Position numbers and translations under genes: made by a program. Shown here piece by piece: positions 1 to 7,536 of a stretch of 17,881 nt of DNA (position 1 is its first letter; each line of letters opens with the position of its first letter). The stretch spans positions 1-17,881 of the forward strand of contig JAIFMA010000067.1 in NCBI GenBank assembly GCA_020048795.1, written 5' to 3'. The notes beneath the pieces are model-generated. The model was not told the DNA's origin. It saw only the letters and a program-made list of their open reading frames with translations, and did not search any database. The DNA is from Rhodoferax sp. (lineage in GTDB: Bacteria; Pseudomonadota; Gammaproteobacteria; Burkholderiales; Burkholderiaceae_C).

Positions 1-1
1 G

Positions 2-163
2 CAAATCGACACCTTGACGCAGGAGCGCGATTCACTCAAGTCGCGGCTGAGCGCGGCGCGCGCACGGGTTGATGCGCTGCTGGAGCGCCTGCCAGAAGAC
101 GGTATTGGCGCTAACGCAGTTTTCAAGACCCTACCGACGCCAGGTTCGCGGGGTCACGCATGA
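2..163 (+). CDS. ZapB-like coiled-coil cell-division protein, C-terminal part
   Basis: An open frame runs from the left window edge to a TGA at 161-163 and gives 53 residues. It begins QIDTLTQERDSLKSRLSAAR, a heptad-like pattern with spaced hydrophobic residues, continues through RVDALLERLPE and ends in a non-helical tail. This matches the small coiled-coil proteins (TIGR02449/ZapB-like) usually encoded just before zapA in betaproteobacteria, which are thought to help organise the Z-ring. The stop overlaps the zapA start as ATGA, so the two are very probably translationally coupled. The 5' end lies outside the window. The family call rests on position, length and coiled-coil character; no catalytic motif is expected. 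Confidence 0.7.
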   Translation, partial: QIDTLTQERDSLKSRLSAARARVDALLERLPEDGIGANAVFKTLPTPGSRGHA

Positions 164-492
164 AGCAGCTTGAAGTACAAATCATGGGCCAAAGCTATTT
201 GCTGGGCTGCCCCGATGGCGGTGATGTCCGCCTGCTCGATGCCGTCGAACGCGTGGACACCGCGATGTGCAAAATCAGGGACGCTGGCAAGGTGCGTGCC
301 CGTGACCGGGTGGCGGTGCTTGCAGCACTGAATCTGGCGTTTGACCTGTCGGACCAGCATGCCCACCAGAGTGCCATGCCTGAAAAACCCGCCAGCGCGA
401 TACCCGCAAGCCATGATGAGCTGTCGCAGCGACTGGGTGCCTTGCTGAACCGGCTCGACAACGCACTCAACCGCGACGACCAGTTACTCTGA
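160..492 (+). CDS. zapA: Cell division protein ZapA
   Basis: A 110-residue protein beginning MKQLEVQIMGQSYLLGCPDG, the beta-hairpin N-terminus typical of ZapA, followed by LLDAVERVDTAMCKIRD and a long helical segment (RDRVAVLAALNLAFDLSDQ) that in the family forms the tetramerising coiled coil. ZapA binds FtsZ in the cytoplasm and bundles its filaments at midcell. Length is normal, though the C-terminal 40 residues are a less conserved Ala/Pro-rich linker and helix. The ATG overlaps the stop of the preceding ZapB-like frame (ATGA). It converges on hslO with only 13 bp between the stops. No 6S RNA gene fits behind it, although ssrS lies at that place in many proteobacteria. Confidence 0.93.
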   Translation: MKQLEVQIMGQSYLLGCPDGGDVRLLDAVERVDTAMCKIRDAGKVRARDRVAVLAALNLAFDLSDQHAHQSAMPEKPASAIPASHDELSQRLGALLNRLDNALNRDDQLL

Positions 493-505
493 TTTGTTTG
501 CGGTT

Positions 506-1489
506 TTACTGAACGGCCGAACTGGCCGGCGCTTTTTGCCCTGGGTGATGAAATATCTGAGCCACATCGACAGCATCAAAACACTGCTGCAAGCCACAGA
601 AATCACAACTGACCTCGATCTCGCCACGCTCTTGCAAGATGCTGTGCGCCTCTTGCACACCCAGGCTCAGCAACATCTGGCTAACCCGCTGGCGGCTACA
701 GGTGCATGAAAAACGCGGGCCCTTGACCCCCTGAAGCGGCTCGAACCGGCGCAGGTCTTCCTGCCAGAACAGGCGCCGCAAAATGGTATCGACATCCAGT
801 GTCAACAGTTCCTCGCGTTTCAGGCTGGATGCCAGCAGGGCAATACGCTGGTAGTGCTGATTGACGCCAATCTCGTCTTCGGTGGCCACACTGGAGCCCG
901 CCAGGTTGCCTGCGCCTTGCATTGGCAGGCGCTGGATCAACAGGCCGGCGGCCACGTGTTCGTCAGCGGCCAGCACCAGCAGGGTGTCGAGCTGCTCGCT
1001 TTGCAGCATGTAGTGCTGGAGCACATCGCTCAACTTTTCCAGCTTCTCATGGGCATCACCAAACAGTGGCACCACCCCCTGGTAAGGCTGCTGGCCGGGC
1101 TGGCGGTTTTGCGGGTCAAGGGTGATGGCACAGCGCCCGGTATTGCCAACATTGACCATCTGGCTCAGGCTGGCATCGTCTGCCAAAACGCCATTCAGGG
1201 TGGCGGTGGCGCGCAGGCCAAAATCGGGCTGCACCTCAACCACCGCCAGCTTGACCGGGCCATCGCCAAAAATCTGCAACACCAGCGCGCCGTCAAACTT
1301 GATGCTGGACTGCATCAGCACGGCTGCGGCCGTCATTTCACCCAACAGGTTTTGCAAGGGCTCTGGGTAGGCACCGTGCTCAAGATTGGCTGCGCGCCGG
1401 CGCAGCACCTCAGTCCAGGCATCGGTCAAACGCACCAGCACGCCGCGCACCGGCAGCCCTTCAAACAAAAACTTGTGAATTTCAGACAC
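506..1489 (-). CDS. hslO: Redox-regulated holdase chaperone Hsp33
   Basis: A 327-residue protein starting with GTG (1487-1489) after a GGGAAG Shine-Dalgarno-like stretch. The N-terminal region (FLFEGLPVRGVLVRLTDAW) and middle region match Hsp33. The C-terminal zinc switch is complete: C262-x-C264 (FSCTCSRQRV) and C295-x-x-C298 (VSCDFCG). In the family these four cysteines bind Zn when reduced and form disulfides under oxidative stress, unlocking cytoplasmic holdase activity. It is about 30 residues longer than the E. coli protein, through internal spacers and a tail after residue 315. It begins 14 bp after the stop of the gamma-carbonic anhydrase gene, suggesting one leftward operon. Confidence 0.95.
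   Translation of the reverse strand: MSEIHKFLFEGLPVRGVLVRLTDAWTEVLRRRAANLEHGAYPEPLQNLLGEMTAAAVLMQSSIKFDGALVLQIFGDGPVKLAVVEVQPDFGLRATATLNGVLADDASLSQMVNVGNTGRCAITLDPQNRQPGQQPYQGVVPLFGDAHEKLEKLSDVLQHYMLQSEQLDTLLVLAADEHVAAGLLIQRLPMQGAGNLAGSSVATEDEIGVNQHYQRIALLASSLKREELLTLDVDTILRRLFWQEDLRRFEPLQGVKGPRFSCTCSRQRVSQMLLSLGVQEAHSILQERGEIEVSCDFCGLQQCFDAVDVAQIFHHPGQKAPASSAVQ
514..535 (+). terminator. Probable Rho-independent terminator of zapA
   Basis: A stem CGGCC (514-518) / GGCCG (524-528) with loop GAACT is followed by GCGCTTTTT on the plus strand. It lies 22 bp after the zapA stop and inside the last codons of the convergent hslO gene, so the hslO C-terminal codons double as the zapA terminator. The stem is short, but the T-run and position fit. 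Confidence 0.5.
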
Positions 1490-1503
1490 GCAGGCTTCCC
1501 GGT

Positions 1504-2028
1504 TCAGGCAATCTTGTTCAGTGTGGTCTTGAAACGCTGCGCATTGGCCACGTAATGGTCTGCGCTCCGGCGCAAGCCTTGCTGTTGCTCAGGGGTCAGT
1601 TGCCGCACCACCTTGGCGGGGCTACCGATGATCATCGATCCATCGGGAAACGATTTGCCTTCAGTGACCAGCGCGCCAGCACCCACCAGGCATCCTCTGC
1701 CAATTGTTGCGCCGTTCAGCACCACCGCACCAATACCGATCAGGCTGTCGTCACCAATGCTGCAACCGTGCAACATGGCCTTGTGGCCCACCGTGACACC
1801 TGATCCGATGGTCAGCGGCATACCCAGATCAGCATGCAACACACTCAGGTCCTGAATGTTGGTACGCGCCCCGACTGTGATGCGGTCGGTATCGCCCCGC
1901 ACCACAACCCCAAACCAGATGCTGACCTCGTCGCCCAGCCATACATCGCCCATGACCTCAGCACTGTCAGCGACCCAGGCAGAGTCTGCAATTTGGGGTG
2001 CCAGATCGTCGATTTCATAGATGGCCAT
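1504..2028 (-). CDS. Gamma-class carbonic anhydrase family protein (YrdA/PaaY-like)
   Basis: A 174-residue left-handed beta-helix protein with the hexapeptide-repeat pattern seen throughout residues 15-130 (VADSAEVMGDVWLGDEVSIW, then ITVGARTNIQDLSVLHAD, TIGSGVTVGHKAMLHGCSIG, LIGIGAVVLNGATIG). The metal-site histidines of the family are present in VLHAD, VGHKA and LHGC. Such proteins are trimeric Zn/Fe enzymes hydrating CO2, or related acyl-CoA thioesterase/transferase-like proteins; sequence alone does not separate these. The start ATG has a good AAAGGA ribosome-binding site eight bases upstream. It is the first gene of a probable two-gene unit with hslO. Confidence 0.88.
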   Translation of the reverse strand: MAIYEIDDLAPQIADSAWVADSAEVMGDVWLGDEVSIWFGVVVRGDTDRITVGARTNIQDLSVLHADLGMPLTIGSGVTVGHKAMLHGCSIGDDSLIGIGAVVLNGATIGRGCLVGAGALVTEGKSFPDGSMIIGSPAKVVRQLTPEQQQGLRRSADHYVANAQRFKTTLNKIA

Positions 2029-2089
2029 GGTGGTCCTTTACCTTGAAGTGTGTTGATTTGCCTAGAATTGTAGGTTTTCAGCGCCCTTC

Positions 2090-2212
2090 ATGACCGACCC
2101 GCACCCCAAACCCCACGGCGAACCCAGGCTGGTGCCCAGCGCCTCGCTGCGGCCGCAGGCACTGGCCTTGCTTCAGATGCGTCGCGCTGGTCCGTGGACC
2201 CCACCGAGATGA
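2090..2212 (+). pseudogene. Displaced 5' end of the DUF455 gene (out of frame)
   Basis: An ATG at 2090 opens a 40-codon frame that contains SLRPQALALLQ, which resembles the SLRxQALAAL start of DUF455 proteins, and then stops at TGA 2210-2212. The rest of the family homology continues in another frame from about 2188. A short deletion or frameshift around 2175-2195 would explain this, because the segment normally separating these two parts is missing. It could also be chance or a sequencing error. Confidence 0.4.
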
Positions 2213-2895
2213 TCGCGCAGCCGTGTGGCGTGCCAGGCCGTCCGGACCGGCCACTACTGGTTCACCCAAGTGAGCTGCAAAACCGCACCGTGGGCACCCG
2301 GCTGGGCCAGGCCAGCCTGATTCACGCGTTGGCCCACATTGAAGCCAATGCCATCAATCTGGCGCTCGATATCGTCTGGCGTTTTGCCAATCTGCCGCAA
2401 ACCTTTTACCGCGACTGGTTTCGCATTGCCCAGGAAGAAGCCATGCATTTTGAACTGCTGGCGGCGCACCTCGCCACACTGGGTCATGCCTATGGTGACT
2501 TTCCGGCCCACGATGGCCTTTGGGACATGGCTGCCAGAACTTGTGACGATGTGCTGGCTCGCCTGGCGCTGGTGCCGCGCACGCTGGAGGCGCGTGGCCT
2601 GGATGCCACGCCGGCGATCCAGCACAAATTGGTGTCAGTTGGCGACCGGCACGGTGCCCAGATGCTGGACATCATCCTGCGAGATGAAATTGGCCATGTG
2701 GCCGCTGGCAATCATTGGTACGCCCGGATTTGCGCCGAACGTGGTCTGAATCCCCTGCGGACCTATGCTGAGTTGGCCGTTCGATACGCGGCGCCCATCC
2801 TCAAAGGGCCATTTAACCTGCCAGCCCGCCGGGCTGCAGGCTTTACCGAAGCCGAACTGGGCGCATTGTGTGGTACACAGTCAATGGTTTCCTGA
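2194..2895 (+). CDS. DUF455 family ferritin-like protein, N-terminus possibly lost
   Basis: From GTG 2194 the frame gives 233 residues matching DUF455 (MiaE-like/ferritin-like superfamily): PGRPDRPLLVHPSEL, then ALAHIEANAINLALDIVWRF, YRDWFRIAQEEAMHFELLAA, GDFPAHDGLWDMA and DEIGHVAAGNHWYARIC. The HIE, EEAMH and DEIGH motifs are the carboxylate and histidine ligands expected of a four-helix di-iron site. The substrate of the family is not established. No Shine-Dalgarno precedes GTG 2194; ATG 2209 is an alternative. Family members normally carry about 30 more N-terminal residues, and a remnant of these is visible out of frame from 2090, so the gene may be 5'-damaged. The helical core appears intact. 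Confidence 0.8.
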   Translation: MDPTEMIAQPCGVPGRPDRPLLVHPSELQNRTVGTRLGQASLIHALAHIEANAINLALDIVWRFANLPQTFYRDWFRIAQEEAMHFELLAAHLATLGHAYGDFPAHDGLWDMAARTCDDVLARLALVPRTLEARGLDATPAIQHKLVSVGDRHGAQMLDIILRDEIGHVAAGNHWYARICAERGLNPLRTYAELAVRYAAPILKGPFNLPARRAAGFTEAELGALCGTQSMVS

Positions 2896-2916
2896 ACTCC
2901 TGCATTTTTCAAGCTT

Positions 2917-4182
2917 ATGACGACTCCAACAGAACCAGCCGATGATCCCGTCAACCCCGTCGCTGCCTCGCTGGCCATCGCGCGCCAGCCCATACTGGAT
3001 ATCAAACGCGCGGTATTCGGCTACGAATTGTTTGACCGTTCGCTGACCAACACCGCCTACAGCGCGGCCAGCGATGCTGCCCTGTTGTTCAACCTGCTGT
3101 CCAACGTTGATGCCGAAATTCTGAGTACCCGTCACCCGCTGTTTATCAACTGCACCCACCAGACCCTGGCCGGCGGGCATCTGGAACTGATCGAACCCGA
3201 CCGGGTGGTGCTGGAGATTCCACCCATGCCACCCGAGCAATGTGACTCTGAAGATATCGACACCTTCATGCAAACGCTGGCTGAGGTACACAAACGTGGG
3301 TTTCGGCTGGCTTTTGACGAAAGTGTGATGACCAAGCCTTACGCCGACTGGCTGCAACTGGCATCCTTCATCAAGCTTGACATCACCAAAGTCACGCAGA
3401 CGCAGGTGGCCACCATCGCCCGGCAGTTAGCTGGCAACACCAAAGTTCAGCTGGTCGCCGAGAAGGTGGAAACCGCCGAGCAATTCGAGCAGATCAAGCT
3501 CGCCGGTGTCAAACTGTTTCAGGGCTACTGGTTTGCCCGCCCGGTGCTGATCAAGGGCCAGACCATCCGCCCGGCTCAGGCCGCCATCATCCAGTTGATT
3601 AACCTGGTGCGCAAGCAGGCCAGCACGGTAGAAATCGAAGAGGTTTTCAAACGTGACCCCACGCTGTCCTTCAATCTGCTGAGGTTCATCAATTCGGCCG
3701 GTTTTGGCCTGAGTTGCGAGATCACCTCGTTTCGCCACGCCGTGATGTTGCTGGGACTGAAAAAGCTGTTTCGCTGGGCTGCCTTGCTGATGACCACCTC
3801 CGGAAGCGTGGGTGGCTCGCCCGCTGTCGGGCATATCGCCGTGGTGCGCGGTCGCCTGATGGAACTGCTGGCCACCGAATTGCTGGCACCCGAGGAATAC
3901 GACAACGCCTTTGTGGTGGGAATTTTTTCGCTGCTTGATACCATGCTGGGCCTGCCGTTGCATGAAGCGCTGGCCAGCATCTCGCTGCCACAGTCGGTGA
4001 CTGATGCCTTGTTGCACGACAAGGGCGTATTGGCACCCTTCCTGCAGTTGACGCTGGCGTGCGAAAACGCCAACGACCAGCTATTCGCCGAAACCGCCAT
4101 TGCCCTGCAACTCACTGGCGATCAGGTCAACTGGGCTCACCTGCAGGCCCTGGCCTGGGCCGAGAACCTCACCAGCACATAA
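2917..4182 (+). CDS. EAL-HDOD signalling protein with degenerate EAL domain
   Basis: A 421-residue protein. Residues about 20-215 are an EAL fold (ARQPILDIKRAVFGYELFDR, RVVLEIPP, FIKLDI, LVAEKVET, FQGYWFARP) and residues about 215-400 are an HDOD domain (FKRDPTLSFNLLRFINSAGF, ITSFRHAVMLLGLKKLFRWA). The signature EAL is replaced by ELF and the metal-binding DDFG by FDES, so cyclic-di-GMP hydrolysis is unlikely; a binding or scaffold role in signalling is expected, as in other YuxH/CdgJ-type proteins. It has no transmembrane segment. It converges on xerD with 13 bp between the stops. The preceding DUF455 gene ends 21 bp upstream, so co-transcription is possible. Confidence 0.9.
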   Translation: MTTPTEPADDPVNPVAASLAIARQPILDIKRAVFGYELFDRSLTNTAYSAASDAALLFNLLSNVDAEILSTRHPLFINCTHQTLAGGHLELIEPDRVVLEIPPMPPEQCDSEDIDTFMQTLAEVHKRGFRLAFDESVMTKPYADWLQLASFIKLDITKVTQTQVATIARQLAGNTKVQLVAEKVETAEQFEQIKLAGVKLFQGYWFARPVLIKGQTIRPAQAAIIQLINLVRKQASTVEIEEVFKRDPTLSFNLLRFINSAGFGLSCEITSFRHAVMLLGLKKLFRWAALLMTTSGSVGGSPAVGHIAVVRGRLMELLATELLAPEEYDNAFVVGIFSLLDTMLGLPLHEALASISLPQSVTDALLHDKGVLAPFLQLTLACENANDQLFAETAIALQLTGDQVNWAHLQALAWAENLTST

Positions 4183-4195
4183 GCAGCCTTTGGTG

Positions 4196-5125
4196 TCAGC
4201 CCCGCGGGTGGTGCTGGGCGTGCAGCACTTTCAGACGCTCACGCGCGACATGGGTGTAGATCGTGGTGGTAGAGATGTCGACGTGCCCGAGCAACATCTG
4301 CACGGCGCGCAAATCGGCCCCATGGTTGAGCAAATGGGTCGCGAAGGCGTGGCGCAAGGTATGCGGTGACAGCGGTGAGGTGATGCCTGCCAGCACGGCG
4401 TACTTTTTCACCAGCAACCAGAACATCACCCGGCTCATGGCGGTACCCGGTGTGCTGCCTTTGTGCGTGACAAACAAGTCTTCAGTTTGATGCCCAGCCA
4501 GCAATTCGCTGCGTGCTTGTGCCAAATAGCGTTTGAGCCACAGGCTGGCCACCTCGCCAAACGGTACCAGCCGCTCCTTGTTGCCCTTGCCGAACACCCG
4601 CAGCACGTTGTCATTCAAGCTGATATTGAACACTTTCAGCGACACCAGTTCGCTGACACGCAAGCCACTGGCGTACATCAGTTCCAGCATGGTCCGATCA
4701 CGTACCCCCAAAGCACTGCTCACGTCGGGGGCAGCCAACAAGGCTTCAACCTGAAACTCGGTCAGGGTTTTCGGCATACGCAGCGGCTGCCGGGCGGCCT
4801 GCAACTTCAGGGTTGGATCCTGCCCGGCCAGACGTTCACGCAAGGCCCAACGAAAAAACCGCTTGAACACGGTCAGACGGCGATTGGCCGTGGTAGCCCT
4901 GGTTTGCGCGTGACGTTCAGCAAAATAGCCGTTGATATCTTCGGTACGGGTGTCAATCAGCGAGCGGGCGCTGGCCACTTGCCAGTTTGAAAACGATGTC
5001 AGATCAACCCGGTAAGCCGACAGGGTATTGCTGGACAGTCCCTCTTCCAACCACAATGCATCGATAAAAGTGTCGATCAATGGCTCGCTGGGCCCTGCTA
5101 TTCTTGGGTGGTGAACTTCTTTCAA
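4196..5125 (-). CDS. xerD: Tyrosine recombinase XerD
   Basis: A 309-residue site-specific recombinase. The N-terminal SAM-like domain (IDTFIDALWLEEGLSSNTLS) is followed by the catalytic domain with all six residues visible: R156 (SGLRVSEL), K180 (FGKGNKERL), H255 and R258 (SPHTLRHAFATH), H281 (LLGHVDIS) and the nucleophile Y290 (TIYTHVARERL). XerD acts with XerC at dif to resolve chromosome dimers. The sequence following the catalytic Tyr has the XerD pattern. The assigned start is TTG at 5125; a later TTG before IDTF is possible and closer to the usual N-terminus. Its start overlaps that of the divergent AEC transporter. No integrated element is seen beside it, so it is a housekeeping recombinase. 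Confidence 0.93.
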   Translation of the reverse strand: MKEVHHPRIAGPSEPLIDTFIDALWLEEGLSSNTLSAYRVDLTSFSNWQVASARSLIDTRTEDINGYFAERHAQTRATTANRRLTVFKRFFRWALRERLAGQDPTLKLQAARQPLRMPKTLTEFQVEALLAAPDVSSALGVRDRTMLELMYASGLRVSELVSLKVFNISLNDNVLRVFGKGNKERLVPFGEVASLWLKRYLAQARSELLAGHQTEDLFVTHKGSTPGTAMSRVMFWLLVKKYAVLAGITSPLSPHTLRHAFATHLLNHGADLRAVQMLLGHVDISTTTIYTHVARERLKVLHAQHHPRG

Positions 5126-6022
5126 CTGCTTTTCCCCGATTTTTCGCTGATTCTGATTGGTTATCTGGTGTGCCGCTTCACGCCGCTGAACCGGTCGACC
5201 TGGTCACAGGTTGAGTCACTGGTGTATTTTCTGTTCTTTCCGGTGCTGCTGTTTCACTCGATTGTCAAAAGCCCGCTCGACATCGGCGCTGCCGGCAATC
5301 TGGTGGCTGCCGGCTGGGCGCTGGGCCTGGGCGGCATTGGCCTGGCTTATTCGGTGCCGTACTGGCCGGGTTTGCGAGGGCGCATTGCCGCACGTCAGCA
5401 TGCCGGCAGCGCGCAGGTGGCGTTTCGCTTCAACTCCTTCATTGGTCTGGCACTGGCCGAACGGCTGGCTGGCCCGCAAGGCTTGCTGATGATCGCCATT
5501 CTGATTGGCATCAGCGTGCCCTTGATGAACATCGGCGCGGTCTGGCCCATGGCGCGCCACGCCGGACGCGGCTTTTGGGGCGAGTTGGCGCGCAATCCAC
5601 TGATCCTTGGTACGCTGGCGGGTTTGCTGGCCAATATGCTGGGGCTGCGCATGGCGCCATGGCTCGAACCCACGCTCACCCGCATCGGATCGGCCTCGCT
5701 GGCACTGGGCTTGATGGCCGCCGGTGCCGGCATGCAACTGGGATCACTCAAACATGCCAAGTTGCTAGCCAGTGCACTGTTGGGTATCCGGCATTTTTTG
5801 ATGCCAGTGCTAGCCTGGCTGCTGGCACGGCTGTTTGATCTGAACCCGGTGCAGACCACCTTGTTGCTGGCCTTCTCGGCCCTGCCCACGGCCTCAAGCT
5901 GCTATGTCCTGGCGGCGCGCATGGGTTATGACGGTGCCTATGTAGCGGCACTGGTCACCTTATCCACCGTGTTGGGCCTGGCGAGTTTGCCACTGGCCCT
6001 TGCGGTACTTAATTTACTATAA
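5108..6022 (+). CDS. AEC family (auxin efflux carrier-like) permease
   Basis: A 304-residue membrane protein with about ten hydrophobic segments arranged as two similar halves, starting FFQLLFPDFSLILIGYLVCR and ending TLSTVLGLASLPLALAVLNLL. The second half begins near residue 155 and contains GTLAGLLANMLGL and LLLAFSALPTASSCYVLAAR, typical of AEC/PIN-like transporters. Family members export or import small organic anions such as malate; no substrate can be read here. The start is GTG 5108 or GTG 5111, both inside the first codons of divergent xerD. This leaves no intergenic space, so the transporter promoter must lie within xerD. A repeat-containing 64-bp gap separates it from the next gene. 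Confidence 0.85.
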   Translation: MVNFFQLLFPDFSLILIGYLVCRFTPLNRSTWSQVESLVYFLFFPVLLFHSIVKSPLDIGAAGNLVAAGWALGLGGIGLAYSVPYWPGLRGRIAARQHAGSAQVAFRFNSFIGLALAERLAGPQGLLMIAILIGISVPLMNIGAVWPMARHAGRGFWGELARNPLILGTLAGLLANMLGLRMAPWLEPTLTRIGSASLALGLMAAGAGMQLGSLKHAKLLASALLGIRHFLMPVLAWLLARLFDLNPVQTTLLLAFSALPTASSCYVLAARMGYDGAYVAALVTLSTVLGLASLPLALAVLNLL

Positions 6023-6028
6023 TAGTTG

Positions 6029-6080
6029 TAGCTATCAGCGCCCGTTTTATATGGGCTAACGGCCATTTAGGTCTTTATTT
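6029..6080 (+). repeat. Dispersed intergenic repeat, copy 1
   Basis: Begins TAGCTATCAGCG (6029-6040), with GGGCT exactly 24 bases from the start (6053-6057), then AACGGCCATTT. Two other copies in the window (7668-7719 and 17211-17256, both on the minus strand) share the 12-mer shape, the 24-base offset and the G-G-C/T-C-A following it. It fills the gap between the AEC transporter and the esterase gene. Confidence 0.7.
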
Positions 6081-6086
6081 TCTACC

Positions 6087-6683
6087 ATGAACACGACCCA
6101 TCTGCTCTACCTGCACGGTTTTTTGTCGTCACCGGCTTCCACCAAGGCGCGCACGACCGCCGCCGCCGTGACCACACGACATCCTGCGGTGACCTGGTTG
6201 TGCCCCATGCTGGCCGCATCACCCCGACAGGCGATGGACGAGGTGCTGGCGGCCATCAACGATTGGCCACGCGCCTCCATGGCCATTATTGGCTCATCAC
6301 TGGGCGGGTTTTACGCCACCTGGCTGGCTGAGCGCCTGGGCTGCCCAGCCGCACTGCTCAACCCGGCGGTGCGCCCGGCGCGCGACCTGGCATCCCATGT
6401 GGGCGAGCAGACCTTGTGGCATGACCCCGGTGTGCACTTCGTGCTGGAGCCGCACTACATCGACGAACTGCGCGCCATGGAGTTGAGCCACATCAGTCGA
6501 GCAGACCGTTATCTTGCGGTCATCGCCAAGGGCGACGAAGTGCTGGATTGGCGCGAGATGAAGCACCATTACGCCGGTTCCTCAATCAAACTGCTGTCTG
6601 CCAGTGACCACGCCCTGAGCGACTATGCGTGTCACCTGGATGAGGTTCTTGGATTTTTCAACCTGGTGTCGTCACCGTCATGA
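6087..6683 (+). CDS. YqiA-like alpha/beta-hydrolase (esterase)
   Basis: A 198-residue protein opening TTHLLYLHGFLSSPASTKA, which includes the HGF oxyanion-hole motif of UPF0227/YqiA esterases. The nucleophile elbow is GSSLGG with S71. D150 or D154 (AKGDEVLDW) and H175 (SASDHALSDY) complete the likely triad. LNPAVRPARDL is a further family signature. YqiA-like enzymes hydrolyse short acyl esters in the cytoplasm; their natural substrate is unknown. The length agrees with the family. The gene follows the AEC transporter after a 64-bp gap holding a dispersed repeat, and tRNA-Leu follows 108 bp downstream. It is complete, with no sign of decay. Confidence 0.88.
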   Translation: MNTTHLLYLHGFLSSPASTKARTTAAAVTTRHPAVTWLCPMLAASPRQAMDEVLAAINDWPRASMAIIGSSLGGFYATWLAERLGCPAALLNPAVRPARDLASHVGEQTLWHDPGVHFVLEPHYIDELRAMELSHISRADRYLAVIAKGDEVLDWREMKHHYAGSSIKLLSASDHALSDYACHLDEVLGFFNLVSSPS

Positions 6684-6752
6684 ATATGGCTTACGCATTC
6701 ACTCAAGCGGCCATGATGACCGGTGGGTTTTTACGCCCCAGGTACCGTACCC

Positions 6753-6780
6753 ATGACGTTCAAACCTGTTCTGATAATAT
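6753..6780 (+). promoter_or_regulatory. Possible sigma-70 promoter of tRNA-Leu
   Basis: ATGACG (6753-6758) and TAATAT (6775-6780) are spaced 16 bases and end 11 bases before the mature tRNA start. The -35 matches only the central TGAC, so this is a weak call supported mainly by position. Confidence 0.35.
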
Positions 6781-6791
6781 CGAACCGGGTT

Positions 6792-6878
6792 GCGACTGTG
6801 GCGGAATAGGTAGACGCCCGAGACTTAAAATCTCGTGTCCTTCGGGGCGTACCGGTTCGATTCCGGTCAGTCGCACCA
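6792..6878 (+). tRNA. tRNA-Leu (anticodon UAA)
   Basis: An 87-base class II tRNA. The acceptor stem is GCGACTG (6792-6798) pairing with CAGTCGC, followed by ACCA, so CCA is encoded. The anticodon arm is CGAGA-CTTAAAA-TCTCG, which places anticodon TAA. A variable arm with a TTCG loop (GTCCTTCGGGGC) and the T arm CCGGTTCGATTCCGG are clear. It decodes UUA and UUG. No fragment of an integrated element or duplicated 3' end is seen nearby. Confidence 0.97.
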
Positions 6879-6892
6879 CTCTGGGTCAGGCC

Positions 6893-6921
6893 CAAACAAA
6901 AACCCGGCACGGTGGCCGGGT
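6893..6921 (-). terminator. Terminator-like hairpin oriented to the minus strand
   Basis: ACCCGGC (6902-6908) and GCCGGGT (6915-6921) pair around a 6-base loop. Read on the minus strand the hairpin is followed by TTTTTGTTTG; on the plus strand no T-run follows. It lies 24 bp after tRNA-Leu. No gene transcribed leftwards was found to its right up to 7536, so its use is unclear. It might still act as a processing or pausing hairpin for the tRNA transcript. Confidence 0.35.
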
Positions 6922-7116
6922 CAATCCGTGAATGCACGGCACGCAATGCGGGGCAGTCGCCCGAAACGAATCCTGCTCTTGGTCGATTCGATCGCATTGC
7001 GCCAGATCAAAGAGCTGTCAAATCGACAAAAATTTGGACGCAACGCCACCTTGGCTCAGTGTCCAACAATCTTCGTCTCCGGTACTCATGCGCACATTTC
7101 TTGGAACCTGACATTC

Positions 7117-7536
7117 ATGAAAATCGAAGAAGCCCGGGTTCTAGTCGTTGATGATGACCCGGTCATGATGATGTTTATGGTGAACATGCGCCATCGGATT
7201 GGCGTTGATCGTGTTGATGAAGCCACCAATGGCCAGACTGGTTTGGCGAACGTGATCGGTGAACGTCCTGACTTGGTGCTGTCCGATATTCATATGGCGA
7301 CGATGGACGGCCTTGAATTTGTCAAGCGCCTGCGACAACACGCTGATCCGTCTATTCGCAAAACGCCCGTTTTGTTGATGAGCGCCGACAGTAACACCCA
7401 GACGCTGAATGAGTCCGTGCCGCTTGGCATTGCCGGATACATCATTAAGCCACCGACCCTTTCTGCCATGAAAAGCAAGTTGGAACATGCCTTGAAGTTC
7501 CGCCAGGTTCGGCAGTCCACCCTCATTCCTTTCTAG
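7117..7536 (+). CDS. Stand-alone CheY-like response regulator receiver
   Basis: A 139-residue single receiver domain. The acidic cluster D12-D14 (VLVVDDDPV), phospho-acceptor D57 (LVLSDIHMATMDG), S89 (LLMSADS) in the Thr/Ser position and K111 (GYIIKPP) are all present, so phosphorylation should be possible. There is no output domain; the last 15 residues are an unstructured-looking tail. The start ATG 7117 was chosen because the domain begins there; the frame remains open upstream into the tRNA gene, which cannot be coding. No histidine kinase or chemotaxis gene is nearby, so the partner is unknown. The 238 bp between tRNA-Leu and this gene hold only the hairpin at 6893-6921. Confidence 0.88.
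   Translation: MKIEEARVLVVDDDPVMMMFMVNMRHRIGVDRVDEATNGQTGLANVIGERPDLVLSDIHMATMDGLEFVKRLRQHADPSIRKTPVLLMSADSNTQTLNESVPLGIAGYIIKPPTLSAMKSKLEHALKFRQVRQSTLIPF

Noticed and set aside
493..720. Possible 6S RNA (ssrS) behind zapA
   Set aside because: Only 13 bp separate the zapA and hslO stops and the following sequence is hslO coding antisense; no 6S-like long stem with central bubble could be drawn.
6731..6997. Minus-strand peptide with RNRTGTPRRTRDFKSRAS across the tRNA
   Set aside because: This is the common false peptide obtained by translating the reverse strand of a tRNA gene.
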